DNA of 64,000 bases from an uncultured Flavobacteriales bacterium (lineage in GTDB: Bacteria; Bacteroidota; Bacteroidia; Flavobacteriales; Crocinitomicaceae). How positions within the stretch are numbered: the first letter of the stretch is position 1; each line of letters opens with the position of its first letter. Shown in pieces: positions 34,178-43,795 of this stretch. The position numbers and the translations under genes were made by a program. The notes below the pieces were generated by a model that saw only the letters and a program-made list of their open reading frames with translations, was not told where the DNA came from and did no database searches. The DNA lies in NCBI GenBank assembly GCA_946482515.1, contig CAMLRS010000017.1, positions 1 through 64,000 on the forward strand, given 5' to 3'.

Positions 34178-37100
34178 ATGAAGAACGAAAGATTTGCTAC
34201 AAGTTACAATTTTAACACGCGACTGCTTTTACCGCTGCTGGTGCTGCTTTGCACATTCAGTACCCATGCACAAAACCAGACTTTACCGATCGTCATCCAA
34301 TGGGATGATAATGAGTTGGTAAAGGTGGGAGAAGAGACGGTTAGCATTCCAATTATCCAGGGAAATGAATACCGGGATAACCTCCCTTTCTTTTCCTATA
34401 GCCAACGGGTGAAGAACGGCAAGTACAACCTGAGCTATTCAGCATTAACAACAACGCCGGCGCCGGCTGCAGATATACAATACCTGAACCGCGAGCACGC
34501 CGTTGTGAAAGATCAGCCCGACATCCAGCTGGTTGTTTCCAAAGCACGCAATGAATCTTACTTTCATGCATCCGTATTTCCGTATGTGAAGAAGAACGGC
34601 CAGATCCATCGGATCACAGGACTGACGGTAGAAGCCGATTACCTCGGGCAGGATTTCGTGATGCTGGAAAAAGATTTCGTTGCTACTTCCGTGCTCAGCA
34701 GCGGGAATTGGTATAAAATATCGGTCGAGAAAGACGGCATGTACAAGATCGATAAGGAATTTCTCGAAAGCTGCGGGATCGATGTTGCAACGCTCAATCC
34801 ACAGCACATTAATATTTATGGTAACTCCAGCGGCCGGTTGTCGGAGCTGAACAGCGCCTATTTTTTCGATGACCTTGCCAAAGACGCTATCCAGGTGGTG
34901 GGCGAATCTGACGGTACGTTCGACGACGACGATTACATTTTATTCTACGGTACAAGCCCCAATCGCTGGGATTATACGCAGCTGTTCGGCTTTGATCGCA
35001 ACCAGCATATTTACAGTGAAGTGAACTGCTATTTCATCCGTATCGATGCGACAGATCCGCCTTTGCGGGTGCAGTCGTATGGTCCTTCAGCCGATCCGGT
35101 AACGCACAACGTGACGAGCTATACGTATCGCGATATCCACGAAGTGGAGAAGACCAACCTCGTTAAAGGCGGTCAGCTCTGGTACGGCGAATTGTTCGAC
35201 GCCGAATTGTCGCAGCAAATCCTGTTCAATGTGCCGGATATCGACCTTTCTTCCCCGGTAAATGCCCATTATGCAGTAGCTTCCAACGCACGTACGAACT
35301 GGAACCGTTTTGAATTTACTTTAAACGGAACGCTGCTGCACCGCGATACGCTTTCACTTACCGGCGATCCGAATTACGGAAGAGATTCCGGAAGATTCTC
35401 TTTTACGCCGACCTCGACCGCATTGCCGATCATGGTAACGTTGGTGCGCAACAGCCCGGCTGTACGTGGCTACCTCGATTTCCTCGAAATCACGGCACGT
35501 CGCAACCTGCGCATGACCGGCAGCCAGATCCTGTTCCGCGATCTCGCTTCAGTAGGCTTGGGCAATACGTCTCAATTCACCATCGGTGGTATGAATGCGA
35601 ACTTCACGGTGTGGGATGTGACCAACCCGCGTGTTCCGGCTGCTGTTACCGGGACACTCGCCGGAACAGATTTCAGCTTTACAGCCAATACCGATTCCCT
35701 GCGTGAATTTTTGGTGTTCCACGGAACAAATAATCTCCTGGAACCGAAATTCGTTGAGCAGGTGCCGAATCAGGATCTGCACGCGCTCGAGCAAGCCGAT
35801 TACCTGATTATCACGCCACCGGCTTTTGCAGCACATGCCCAACGCCTGGCGAACCTGCACGAACAACAGGGAACGAGCACGCATGTTGTTACGACCACAC
35901 AGGTTTACAACGAATATTCCTCCGGAATGGTGGATGCGATGGCAATTCGTCGCTTTGCCAAAATGTTCTACGACCGCGCAGCCGGCGATCCGGCAATTCA
36001 GCCGAAATACCTGTTGTTATTTGGTGATGCGACTTACGATCCGAAGAACAGGCTGGGAGGAAATAACTACTTCGTACCGACTTACGAAGTTGTCAACTCC
36101 GAGAACTATATTTCAGCGATGGCTACCGATGATTACTTCGGCGTGCTGGATGATAGTGAGTCCACAAGTGGTTCCGACGGAATGGATATTGCCGTTGGAC
36201 GTTTGCTGATCTCCAACGACCAGCATGCGATTGAGCAGGTGAACAAGATCGAACATTACATGAAGAACGGTTCGAGCCTTTTCCTTTCGGGAACCGATCC
36301 GAACGCCTGCTGTACGGGAACGAACGGTTCCACATTCGGCGACTGGCGATTGAATTATGCCCTTGTTACCGACGACGAGCAAGGTGGTGTTTTCATCACG
36401 ACCGATGCCGAGCCGATTATCGAAGACGTGCAGGCTTCTCATCCGGAAATGAACTATACCAAGCTGTATACGGATGCTTACCAGCAAACATCTTCTGCCG
36501 GTGGTCAGCGTTACCCCGAAGTCTTCGATGCCATTACAGATCGTGTGCAGCGTGGAGCGTTGGTCATCAATTATGTGGGACACGGCGGCGAGACCGGTGC
36601 AGCTGATGAGCGCATCATCACCATTCCGCAGATCCAAAGCTGGACGAACATCGACAAGCTGGCTCTCTTCGTGACGGCAACCTGTGAGTTTACACGTTTT
36701 GACGATCCGAGCCGCGTATCAGCGGGAGAATGGATTTCCCTGAACCCGACCGGAGGTGCAATTGCGTTGATGACAACGACGCGTTCTGTTCAGATCAACG
36801 TAAATTCATTGACGATCAAGCGTTTTTACGAAAATGTATTTGAGCGCGATGCCGAAGGACATGGCTTGCCATTCGGGGAGATCATGCGTTTGACCAAAAA
36901 TACATCCGGAACATCTCCGAACCGACGCAGCTTCAACCTGATCGGCGACCCGGCGCTGCGCATTGCATTGCCTTACTGGAAAGTCGTGACGGATAGCATC
37001 AACCACATGGATCCAACAATTGAAATGGACACTGTTCGCGCATTGAGCAAAATGCAGGTAAAAGGTCACCTCGAAGATGCCGACGGAAATGTCCTGGCAG

Positions 37101-38056
37101 CTTTCAACGGCGTGCTTTCACCAACTGTGTTTGATAAGCCGAAGCTCACGCAGACACTCGGTAACGACCCGGAATCGCCAATTGTGCAGTTTGAAACACA
37201 GAACAGTGCGCTGTACAAAGGAAAGGCATCGGTTGTGAACGGTTATTTCTCCTTTGAGTTCATTGTTCCGAAAGACATCATTTACCAGTACGCGCCGGGT
37301 AAAATCAGCTATTACGGTCAGGAAACTATCAACGACGCGATGGGCTTCGATACCAATTTTATCGTCGGTGGAATTGATACTTCCGCAACGCTGGATGTTG
37401 TAGGACCGACGGTCGATATTTACCTCAACGATAACAATTTCGTCAACGGCGGAATTACCAGTCAGACACCGGTACTGATGGTCGAGTGTTTTGACGAAAA
37501 CGGGATCAACACAGCCGGCAGCGGGGTAGGGCATGATCTTGTGGCCATCCTGGACGGCAACACGGCCGAGCCGATTGTGCTGAACAATTACTATACAGGA
37601 AACCTGGATTCGTACCAGTCGGGAAAAGTAATGTATACGATGAAGGAGCTTTCGGTAGGTCCGCATACACTCGACGTGAAAGTATGGGACGTGAACAACA
37701 ACTCGTCTTCTGCGCACATCGAATTTACGGTGGTGGAAGATGCCGAGATCAAGCTCGATCATGTATTGAACTACCCGAATCCGTTTACCACGCGAACAAC
37801 GTTCTTCTTCGAGCACAACCAGTCGTGCTCATCGCTCGAAGCGCAAATTCAGATCTACACCGTATCGGGAAGACTCGTGAAGACCATCAATAAACTCGTT
37901 CCGACAACCGGCTTCCGCGCCGAAGGAATCGAGTGGGACGGTCGCGACGATTTCGGTGACCAGCTGGCCAAAGGCGTCTACGTTTATCGACTGAGCGTTG
38001 AGCTGCCTGACGGCGGAAAAGCGGAAAAGCTGGAGAAACTGGTGTTGCTTCGCTAA
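34178..38056 (+). CDS. porU: T9SS C-terminal signal peptidase/sortase PorU
   Basis: Cell-surface cysteine peptidase of the gingipain (C25) family that removes T9SS sorting domains and attaches cargo to the surface. The protein has 1292 residues. After the signal peptide (ends STHAQ) come beta-rich N-terminal domains, then the caspase-like fold. His802 is in NYVGHGGETG and Cys836 in FVTATCEF, the catalytic dyad. YVPTYEVVNSE and DDYFGVLDD are further C25 motifs. The end is itself a sorting-type domain: NYPNPFTTRTTFFF near residue 1200, then IYTVSGRLVKT and GDQLAKGVYVYRL. PorU stays bound to PorV, encoded next. Confidence 0.95.
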   Translation: MKNERFATSYNFNTRLLLPLLVLLCTFSTHAQNQTLPIVIQWDDNELVKVGEETVSIPIIQGNEYRDNLPFFSYSQRVKNGKYNLSYSALTTTPAPAADIQYLNREHAVVKDQPDIQLVVSKARNESYFHASVFPYVKKNGQIHRITGLTVEADYLGQDFVMLEKDFVATSVLSSGNWYKISVEKDGMYKIDKEFLESCGIDVATLNPQHINIYGNSSGRLSELNSAYFFDDLAKDAIQVVGESDGTFDDDDYILFYGTSPNRWDYTQLFGFDRNQHIYSEVNCYFIRIDATDPPLRVQSYGPSADPVTHNVTSYTYRDIHEVEKTNLVKGGQLWYGELFDAELSQQILFNVPDIDLSSPVNAHYAVASNARTNWNRFEFTLNGTLLHRDTLSLTGDPNYGRDSGRFSFTPTSTALPIMVTLVRNSPAVRGYLDFLEITARRNLRMTGSQILFRDLASVGLGNTSQFTIGGMNANFTVWDVTNPRVPAAVTGTLAGTDFSFTANTDSLREFLVFHGTNNLLEPKFVEQVPNQDLHALEQADYLIITPPAFAAHAQRLANLHEQQGTSTHVVTTTQVYNEYSSGMVDAMAIRRFAKMFYDRAAGDPAIQPKYLLLFGDATYDPKNRLGGNNYFVPTYEVVNSENYISAMATDDYFGVLDDSESTSGSDGMDIAVGRLLISNDQHAIEQVNKIEHYMKNGSSLFLSGTDPNACCTGTNGSTFGDWRLNYALVTDDEQGGVFITTDAEPIIEDVQASHPEMNYTKLYTDAYQQTSSAGGQRYPEVFDAITDRVQRGALVINYVGHGGETGAADERIITIPQIQSWTNIDKLALFVTATCEFTRFDDPSRVSAGEWISLNPTGGAIALMTTTRSVQINVNSLTIKRFYENVFERDAEGHGLPFGEIMRLTKNTSGTSPNRRSFNLIGDPALRIALPYWKVVTDSINHMDPTIEMDTVRALSKMQVKGHLEDADGNVLAAFNGVLSPTVFDKPKLTQTLGNDPESPIVQFETQNSALYKGKASVVNGYFSFEFIVPKDIIYQYAPGKISYYGQETINDAMGFDTNFIVGGIDTSATLDVVGPTVDIYLNDNNFVNGGITSQTPVLMVECFDENGINTAGSGVGHDLVAILDGNTAEPIVLNNYYTGNLDSYQSGKVMYTMKELSVGPHTLDVKVWDVNNNSSSAHIEFTVVEDAEIKLDHVLNYPNPFTTRTTFFFEHNQSCSSLEAQIQIYTVSGRLVKTINKLVPTTGFRAEGIEWDGRDDFGDQLAKGVYVYRLSVELPDGGKAEKLEKLVLLR

Positions 38057-38061
38057 TTATT

Positions 38062-38107
38062 GAGTGAATAGTGAACAGCTGAGCAGTGAATAGTAAACAG
38101 TGAATGG
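38062..38107. repeat. GTGAATAGT-word repeat, copy 1
   Basis: After the porU stop the DNA reads as a word of about 8 bases repeated with changes: GTGAATAGTGAACAGC, GAGCAGTGAATAGTAAACAG, TGAATGGG. The same words follow bioF at 42230. No gene lies in the 171-base gap to porV. Confidence 0.55.
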
Positions 38108-38191
38108 GCAATAGTCTGTTTTTCATTGCTTATTCCCCTTTTTACTGATGCCTTCTGTAAAGAATAAAACCAGCTCTTTATAAGAAAAATG

Positions 38192-38199
38192 TATTTTTG
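38192..38199 (+). promoter_or_regulatory. -7 box TATTTTTG of porV
   Basis: Matches TAnnTTTG, 28 bases before the porV ATG. porV may thus be expressed independently of porU. Confidence 0.5.
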
Positions 38200-38227
38200 T
38201 CGTTTAGCTATACACAGAAACTAAATA

Positions 38228-39484
38228 ATGCAACATAGATTCCTCTTATTTCTCAGTATTATAGCAGCTCCGGGCAGCTTGCTCGCTCAGGCTACCGATG
38301 ACGATCTTCAGCTGAACACGATCACTACCTCGATGCCTTTTCTCAGCATCACACCTGAGTCACGAGGCGGTGCAATGGGAGATGCAGGAACGGCTCTTAG
38401 TGCGAATTCTACATCAATTTATTGGAATACAGCCATGTTGAACTTTGCCGAAGACGACGCAGAGATCAGCATCAGCTATACACCGTGGCTGCGCCAGCTC
38501 ACCAATGATATTCACCTTTCGTATGTGTCTGGTTACAAGCGACTGGGCGATCGTCAGGCAATTGCGGGCTCGCTGCGTTACTTCAGCCTTGGGTCCATTA
38601 CATTTACCGATGGTAATGGAAACGTGATCCGCGACGATAAGCCAAGCGAATTCGAGCTTGCATTGGGATATGCTTTCAAGCTTTCACAGAAACAAAGCAT
38701 CGGGATCAACGGAAAATTTGCTAATTCCAACCTTACGAAAGGTCTGGTAGTTGCCGGAACACAAACAAAAGCAGGAATCGCCGGTATGGCCGATATCTCT
38801 TACGTTTTCCGCAATGATGAGATCAACTGGTTTGGTTATAATGGGATTTACACGTTCGGTGTAACCATTAATAACATTGGTAACAAGATCGCGTATTCCG
38901 AAACACAGCGTCGTGATTTCCTTCCGATGAACCTGAAGATCGGTAATGCTTATACGGCCGAGATCGATAAGTACAACACGCTGACGTATTCCCTCGAGTT
39001 CCAGAAGCTGCTCGTTCCGACACCGCCGCTGCGCGATCCGGACAATGGTTATGCAATTGCTGCGGGTAAAGACAACAACGTTGGTGTAATCGCCGGATTG
39101 GTTCAGTCGTTTTACGATGCTCCGGGAACACCGGTTCGCGATGAAGACGGCGACATCGTATACAACGAAGACGGAACGTACCAGATTCAGAAAGGTTCAA
39201 AATTCAAAGAAGAGCTGACTGAGATCAACATCGCTACAGGTCTGGAATACTGGTACAACAATGTATTTGCACTCCGCGGAGGTTTCTTCTACGAAAGTAC
39301 CAACAAAGGAGACCGTAAATTCTTCACTACAGGTATTGCTTTCCAGTACAACATTTTCGGACTGGACATTTCCTACCTCGCTGCGCTGAAGCGTAACAAC
39401 CCGCTGGCCAATACACTACGTTTCACCCTGCGTTTCAAGCTGGGGACACGTGCACCGAAAACAACCAGCGATACTCCGGAATAA
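38228..39484 (+). CDS. porV: T9SS outer-membrane shuttle protein PorV
   Basis: Outer-membrane 14-strand barrel of the FadL type, 418 residues, with a signal peptide ending SLLAQ. The N-terminal LNTITTSMPFLSITPESRGGAMGDAGTA is the PorV/LptO signature, followed by SANSTSIYWNTAML. PorV takes cargo from the SprA/Sov translocon and carries it to PorU. It lies immediately after porU, as in other Bacteroidota. Its stop codon overlaps the ispF start (TAATG). Confidence 0.94.
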   Translation: MQHRFLLFLSIIAAPGSLLAQATDDDLQLNTITTSMPFLSITPESRGGAMGDAGTALSANSTSIYWNTAMLNFAEDDAEISISYTPWLRQLTNDIHLSYVSGYKRLGDRQAIAGSLRYFSLGSITFTDGNGNVIRDDKPSEFELALGYAFKLSQKQSIGINGKFANSNLTKGLVVAGTQTKAGIAGMADISYVFRNDEINWFGYNGIYTFGVTINNIGNKIAYSETQRRDFLPMNLKIGNAYTAEIDKYNTLTYSLEFQKLLVPTPPLRDPDNGYAIAAGKDNNVGVIAGLVQSFYDAPGTPVRDEDGDIVYNEDGTYQIQKGSKFKEELTEINIATGLEYWYNNVFALRGGFFYESTNKGDRKFFTTGIAFQYNIFGLDISYLAALKRNNPLANTLRFTLRFKLGTRAPKTTSDTPE

Positions 39485-39963
39485 TGGATCTGCGCATTGG
39501 CTTCGGGGTCGATGTTCACCGGCTGGAAGAAGGTCGTAAATTCATGCTGGGCGGCGTTGAGCTTCCCGGAACCATTGGACCTGTCGGACATTCAGATGCA
39601 GATGTGCTCATTCACGCTTTGTGCGACGCTTTGCTCGGTGCGCTGAATCTGCGCGACATCGGCTTTCATTTCCCGGATACAGACCCGCGCTACAAAGGCA
39701 TCGATTCGACCATCCTGTTGCAAAACGTGATGGGATTGATCACCGAAAGAGGTTATCGTCTCCAAAACACCGATTGCACGATCATTCTCGAGCAGCCAAA
39801 AGTCAATCCGCACATCCCGGCCATGCAGGAAATCCTTGCCCGTTTGATGGATACTACACCCGATCGCGTTTCGATCAAAGCCACCACCCACGAAAAAGTC
39901 GATTCCTTCGGCGAAGGCAAAGCCGTGAAAGCGTATGCGGTTTGTTTGCTGATGAAGGATTGA
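39484..39963 (+). CDS. ispF: 2-C-methyl-D-erythritol 2,4-cyclodiphosphate synthase
   Basis: Cytosolic enzyme of the MEP isoprenoid pathway. GFGVDVHRLEEG holds the zinc ligands Asp and His near residues 8-10. GHSDADVLIHALCDALLGAL and DIGFHFPDTDPRYKGIDS are hallmark segments, and TTHEKVDSFGEGKAV closes the active site. The length of 159 residues is normal. The ATG shares one base with the porV stop, so it is translationally coupled to a secretion gene with no functional link. Confidence 0.96.
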   Translation: MDLRIGFGVDVHRLEEGRKFMLGGVELPGTIGPVGHSDADVLIHALCDALLGALNLRDIGFHFPDTDPRYKGIDSTILLQNVMGLITERGYRLQNTDCTIILEQPKVNPHIPAMQEILARLMDTTPDRVSIKATTHEKVDSFGEGKAVKAYAVCLLMKD

Positions 39964-40002
39964 TCTCCTGTTGATTTTCTGCACACCATCCCCGATTCTG
40001 CG

Positions 40003-40032
40003 TTGGAAAATTCGGCATTGTTATTACATTTG
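40003..40032 (+). promoter_or_regulatory. bioB promoter TTG-N19-TACATTTG
   Basis: TTG at 40003-40005 and TACATTTG at 40025-40032 with 19 bases between, a textbook Bacteroidota promoter. The bioB ATG is 18 bases downstream. Confidence 0.75.
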
Positions 40033-40050
40033 TCGACCAACACAAGTTGA

Positions 40051-41151
40051 ATGAAAGTTAACCCCGCATACAACACAAAAGAGGCGTTGCTGGCCCTTTA
40101 CAACAAACCCCTTCTGGAACTGGTCTTCGAAGCTGCAACTGTGCATCGTCAATTCCACAATCCACGGGAAGTTCAAATGTCATCGCTGCTGAGCATCAAG
40201 ACGGGTGGTTGCCCGGAAGATTGCGGTTATTGTCCGCAGGCGGCACGTTACCACACCGATGTGGAAGCGCACAAGCTGATGACAGTTGATTCGGTGATTG
40301 AGCAGGCGAAGAATGCCAAAGCCAATGGTTCATCGCGTTTGTGTATGGGAGCTGCGTGGCGTGAAGTGCGCGACAACCGCGATTTCGACAACGTGATCGA
40401 AATGGTGCAGGCCGTGAACGACCTCGATATGGAAGTGTGCTGCACATTGGGTATGATGAGTGAAGAACAGGCTGTTCGTTTGAAGAACGCCGGTTTGTTT
40501 GCCTACAACCACAACCTGGATACATCCAAAGATTTTTACGACGATATTATTTCTACCCGTGAATACGAAGACCGTCTGAATACTATCGATAACGCGCGCA
40601 AGGCCGGGATCAGCGTTTGTTCAGGTGGGATTATCGGAATGGGCGAGGCCATTGAAGACCGTATGGGATTGCTGGTTAGCTACATGGAAATGGAAAATCC
40701 ACCGGAATCTATTCCGATCAACGCACTCGTTGCTGTGGAAGGAACGCCGCTGGAAGATCAGAAGCCGATCGAGCAGTGGGAAATGATCCGCATGGTGGCA
40801 ACTACGCGCATCGCATTCCCTGAGTCCGTGGTACGCCTTTCTGCCGGAAGAACCAAAATGACTATGGAAGGACAGGCCTTGTGCTTCCTGGCCGGAGCGG
40901 GTTCTATTTTCGCAGGAGATAAACTGTTGACGACACCGAACCCGGAATTCAACGAAGACAAGGAAATGTTCGAAATCCTCGGACTGATCCCGAAAGAAGC
41001 ATTTGCCGATGGCGAGAAACCGGTTTCACAGCCCGATCCGATCATCGAGGCACGCAAGGAACGTGAAGCGCAGCGCGCAGCTGAGCTCGAAGCAGCCAAG
41101 CTGAATCGCGACCCGCAGTTCAATCCGCGCAAAGTTACCGTACAAGGTTAA
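40051..41151 (+). CDS. bioB: Biotin synthase
   Basis: Radical-SAM enzyme inserting sulfur into dethiobiotin. The SAM-binding cluster motif CPEDCGYC has Cys54, Cys58 and Cys61. YHTDVEAHKLM, RLCMGAAWRE, YNHNLDTSKDFY, CSGGIIGMGE and SAGRTKM follow, all conserved in BioB. The protein has 366 residues, with a C-terminal extension of about 40 charged residues (KEREAQRAAELEAAK) beyond the E. coli length. It forms an operon with bioF, 8 bases downstream. bioA and bioD are not in the window. Confidence 0.96.
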   Translation: MKVNPAYNTKEALLALYNKPLLELVFEAATVHRQFHNPREVQMSSLLSIKTGGCPEDCGYCPQAARYHTDVEAHKLMTVDSVIEQAKNAKANGSSRLCMGAAWREVRDNRDFDNVIEMVQAVNDLDMEVCCTLGMMSEEQAVRLKNAGLFAYNHNLDTSKDFYDDIISTREYEDRLNTIDNARKAGISVCSGGIIGMGEAIEDRMGLLVSYMEMENPPESIPINALVAVEGTPLEDQKPIEQWEMIRMVATTRIAFPESVVRLSAGRTKMTMEGQALCFLAGAGSIFAGDKLLTTPNPEFNEDKEMFEILGLIPKEAFADGEKPVSQPDPIIEARKEREAQRAAELEAAKLNRDPQFNPRKVTVQG

Positions 41152-41159
41152 GCCGCGCC

Positions 41160-42230
41160 ATGGAACCGCGTTTCCTGGAAAAATTAAACGAACGAAAAAA
41201 CAAAGGGAGTTTGCGCTCCCTTTCGTTATTTGAGGGCTATACGGATTTCTTTTCCAACGATTACCTCGGCATTGCCCGTCATACGACCGAAAGCGCTGTT
41301 TACCAAGGCAGCACGGGTTCACGACTGATTTCCGGTAATTCACCCGAAGCGATCGCAGCCGAACAATTCCTGGCCGGTTTTTTCGGTTCGGAAGCCGCGC
41401 TGGTTTTTAATTCAGGCTATGATGCCAATCTCGGTTTCTTTTCAGCCGTGCCCCAGAAAGGCGATACGGTGCTTTACGATCAGCTCATTCATGCTTCCGT
41501 GCGTGATGGCATTCGTCTGAGTCACGCGAAAAGTTATGCTTTCCGGCACAACGACCTGGAAGATCTGGAGAACAAGCTGCAGCGGGCCGAAGGAACGGTT
41601 TTCGTGGCCGTTGAGTCCTTGTATTCGATGGACGGCGATATCGCTCCATTGGAAGCCATTGCAGCATTGTGCGAGCGCTACGAAGCTTTGTTCGTGGTGG
41701 ATGAAGCACATGCCGGTGGCGTTTTCGGGAAAGGCGGCCGCGGCCTGATAGAAGCACAGCAATTGCAGGATCGCTGTTTTGCGCGATTGCTGACTTTCGG
41801 GAAGGCTTACGGAACGCATGGGGCGGTTGTTTGCGGCAGCGCGATTCTCAGGGAATATCTCTACAATTTTGCGCGCTCGTTTATTTACACAACAGCGCTT
41901 CCGCCAGCGCATTACACGACTTTGCAACAGGTCGTTCAACGGGCAGCAGAGGAAAGCCTGCGGGAACAATTGCAGGAACGCATTGCTTATTTCCGTAAAA
42001 ATGCAGCTCCTCTTCCGCTCATCAGCGATGTTTGTTCGCCGATACAAATTCTGCCTTACGATTCTCCCGAAGCGTGTTTAGCGGTGAGCGAACGTTTACA
42101 GAACAATCAGCTGGCTGTAAAGGCCATTTTGCCACCCACAGTTCCTGAAAACGGACAACGCCTGCGAATTTGTCTGCATGCATTCAATACAGAGGAAGAG
42201 ATCGATCGTTTGTTGACCGTTTTAAAGTGA
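41160..42230 (+). CDS. bioF: 8-amino-7-oxononanoate synthase-type aminotransferase
   Basis: PLP-dependent alpha-oxoamine synthase joining pimeloyl thioester and alanine in biotin synthesis. NDYLGIARH and GSTGSRLISGN bind substrate. DEAHAGGVFG (Asp181, His184) and LTFGKAYGTHG (Lys215, the Schiff-base lysine) form the PLP site. At 356 residues it is slightly shorter than E. coli BioF, missing the first ~15-20 residues. Co-transcription with bioB supports the biotin role over glycine C-acetyltransferase or sphingolipid-type relatives. Confidence 0.9.
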   Translation: MEPRFLEKLNERKNKGSLRSLSLFEGYTDFFSNDYLGIARHTTESAVYQGSTGSRLISGNSPEAIAAEQFLAGFFGSEAALVFNSGYDANLGFFSAVPQKGDTVLYDQLIHASVRDGIRLSHAKSYAFRHNDLEDLENKLQRAEGTVFVAVESLYSMDGDIAPLEAIAALCERYEALFVVDEAHAGGVFGKGGRGLIEAQQLQDRCFARLLTFGKAYGTHGAVVCGSAILREYLYNFARSFIYTTALPPAHYTTLQQVVQRAAEESLREQLQERIAYFRKNAAPLPLISDVCSPIQILPYDSPEACLAVSERLQNNQLAVKAILPPTVPENGQRLRICLHAFNTEEEIDRLLTVLK

Positions 42231-42359
42231 ACAGTAAGCAGTGAATAGTGAGCAGATCTGTTCACTCCAAAGAATAAAAAACACCTCTCACAAAAAAATA
42301 CCCTACCTGTTAACAACGAGCATTTTAAAGCAAGAGGTGTGCGCTAAACGTATAAGGAA
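42230..42359. repeat. GTGAATAGT-word repeat, copy 2, and weak inverted repeat
   Basis: AACAGTAAGCAGTGAATAG and TGAGCAGATCTGTTCACTCC (42231-42270) repeat the words seen after porU. Further on, AACACCTCT and AGAGGTGTG pair across about 45 bases, a possible weak bidirectional terminator between the convergent bioF and esterase genes. Confidence 0.45.
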
Positions 42360-43496
42360 TTACTCGATGCAGATTTTTCTGCTGACCGAATCTTTTCCAT
42401 TATACAGGTTGATTAAATACATGCCTTTTGACAACTGCAGCTCTGCAACATTCCAGCTCATAGAAGCTGTGCCTGCGGGCAGTTGTGTTGTCGCCAATTC
42501 TTTCCCCGACAGATCGCAAAGCGAAATGCGGCAATCGGTTCCGTTGGTTTGAACGGTAAGCTGATCGTTGGCCGGATTCGGAAAAACACGCAGCTCACCG
42601 TCAGCTGTTTCAGGGATTCCGAGGTAAGGCAGCGTTTGGTGACGATTGAAGAATTTCCAGATTTCGACCGTGTAGAAAATATCGTTGGAAGGTGCCAGCC
42701 ACACGTGATCGGCGCCCGTGACTTTGAATAGCTCCACTTCACTGTTGTCATCACCACTGGTATAGCGGTAATGATCGACGGTGTATCCATCGTTTTGCGT
42801 ATCAGGCAGTGCGGTATGCGCCGGAACCGGATCGCAGCTGTTGTTCAGTGTCCAGAAGCTCATGAGTGAATCGGCACCTATGCCGGAATCGTTTCCGATA
42901 TACGGAACGGTTCCGTCAGCAGTTCCATGAAAATGCGCAATGGAAACGGCTCTGCCGGGCTCGTAAGAAGGCAATCCTGTTCCGAACGTGCCGGCTACAG
43001 TCGCAAATGCCGTGATCTTGCCGTTCAGCTCAACCGCCAGACGATTGGTCATGAAGCCGCCCATTGAAAAACCGCAGGCGTAAACGCGATTGGGATTGAT
43101 GGCATAATTTGCCTGGATCGTATCGATCAACGCGCTGATGAACGCCACGTCGTCTATGCCTGAATTGGGAAAATAACCGAACATGCCGGTGCCCGAATTC
43201 CAGGCGTTTCCGGCCAGCTGATCGTTCATGGCCTGCGGCACTACAACGATGATATTGGCCGTGTCGGCAACGTAGTTCATACCGATGCCGCTGAAATTGG
43301 TCATGTTGTCGCCCAAACCGTGGAGCGTAATGACCATGGCTGCCGGAAGAGAAGGATTGTAATTCGGTGATTGGTATACGCGGTACTGGCGGTTGTTGCC
43401 CTGGTGGAAGAAGCTTTCATTCTGCCACTGCGCGTAGCTTTGTCCAATGCTGCCAATAGCAAGCAGCAAACCTAAAAATCGTATAGTTTTGTTCAT
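42360..43496 (-). CDS. Secreted PHB-depolymerase-type esterase with T9SS sorting domain
   Basis: Secreted alpha/beta-hydrolase of 378 residues. The signal peptide ends SYAQ. The fold is that of the LpqC/PHB-depolymerase or feruloyl-esterase group: VITLHGLGDN (oxyanion region) and nucleophile elbow CGFSMGG with Ser144. Asp194 in HGTADGTVPY and His264 in TGADHVW complete the triad. The last ~75 residues form a type A sorting domain (VFPNPANDQLTVQ, ISLCDLSGKELA, LSKGMYLINLY). It should be exported by the T9SS encoded just upstream. Substrate may be a polyester or an esterified polysaccharide; the sequence does not decide. Confidence 0.88.
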   Translation of the reverse strand: MNKTIRFLGLLLAIGSIGQSYAQWQNESFFHQGNNRQYRVYQSPNYNPSLPAAMVITLHGLGDNMTNFSGIGMNYVADTANIIVVVPQAMNDQLAGNAWNSGTGMFGYFPNSGIDDVAFISALIDTIQANYAINPNRVYACGFSMGGFMTNRLAVELNGKITAFATVAGTFGTGLPSYEPGRAVSIAHFHGTADGTVPYIGNDSGIGADSLMSFWTLNNSCDPVPAHTALPDTQNDGYTVDHYRYTSGDDNSEVELFKVTGADHVWLAPSNDIFYTVEIWKFFNRHQTLPYLGIPETADGELRVFPNPANDQLTVQTNGTDCRISLCDLSGKELATTQLPAGTASMSWNVAELQLSKGMYLINLYNGKDSVSRKICIE

Positions 43497-43612
43497 GGGG
43501 TATAATTTGAAACAAAGCTAATCGACTGTCTTTGCTTGTCCTTTGATGTAGATCAAGAAAGAAATTGACAAATATCAAGAGCTCAATCCTGGTCGGAAAG
43601 GATGATTTTTTT

Positions 43613-43748
43613 TACCACGAATTCACGAATTTCATGCTGCTCACTTCAATATCAATGAAAATAAACACGAATAAGGCTGTCAGCATAGCTGACAGCTGGT
43701 GTATATTCGCTTTCATTCAATGTGGTAGACCATTCGTGTATTCGTGGG
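43613..43748. repeat. CACGAAT inverted-repeat element, copy A
   Basis: The left end ACCACGAATTCACGAAT (about 43614-43630) and right end ATTCGTGTATTCGTGGGA are inverted repeats. In the middle, GCTGTCAGC-ATA-GCTGACAGC (43676-43696) is a perfect hairpin. It lies between the esterase and Crp/Fnr genes. Copies B and C are at 46221 and 50376. No ORF of coding character. Confidence 0.8.
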
Positions 43749-43795
43749 AGGAAGCAATACCAAGTGCTGACGGTTACTGATTCGAGTAAACTTCA

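Noticed and set aside
43565..43780. 71-codon ORF across element A
   Set aside because: It consists mostly of the CACGAAT element; the frame is not kept in copies B and C.
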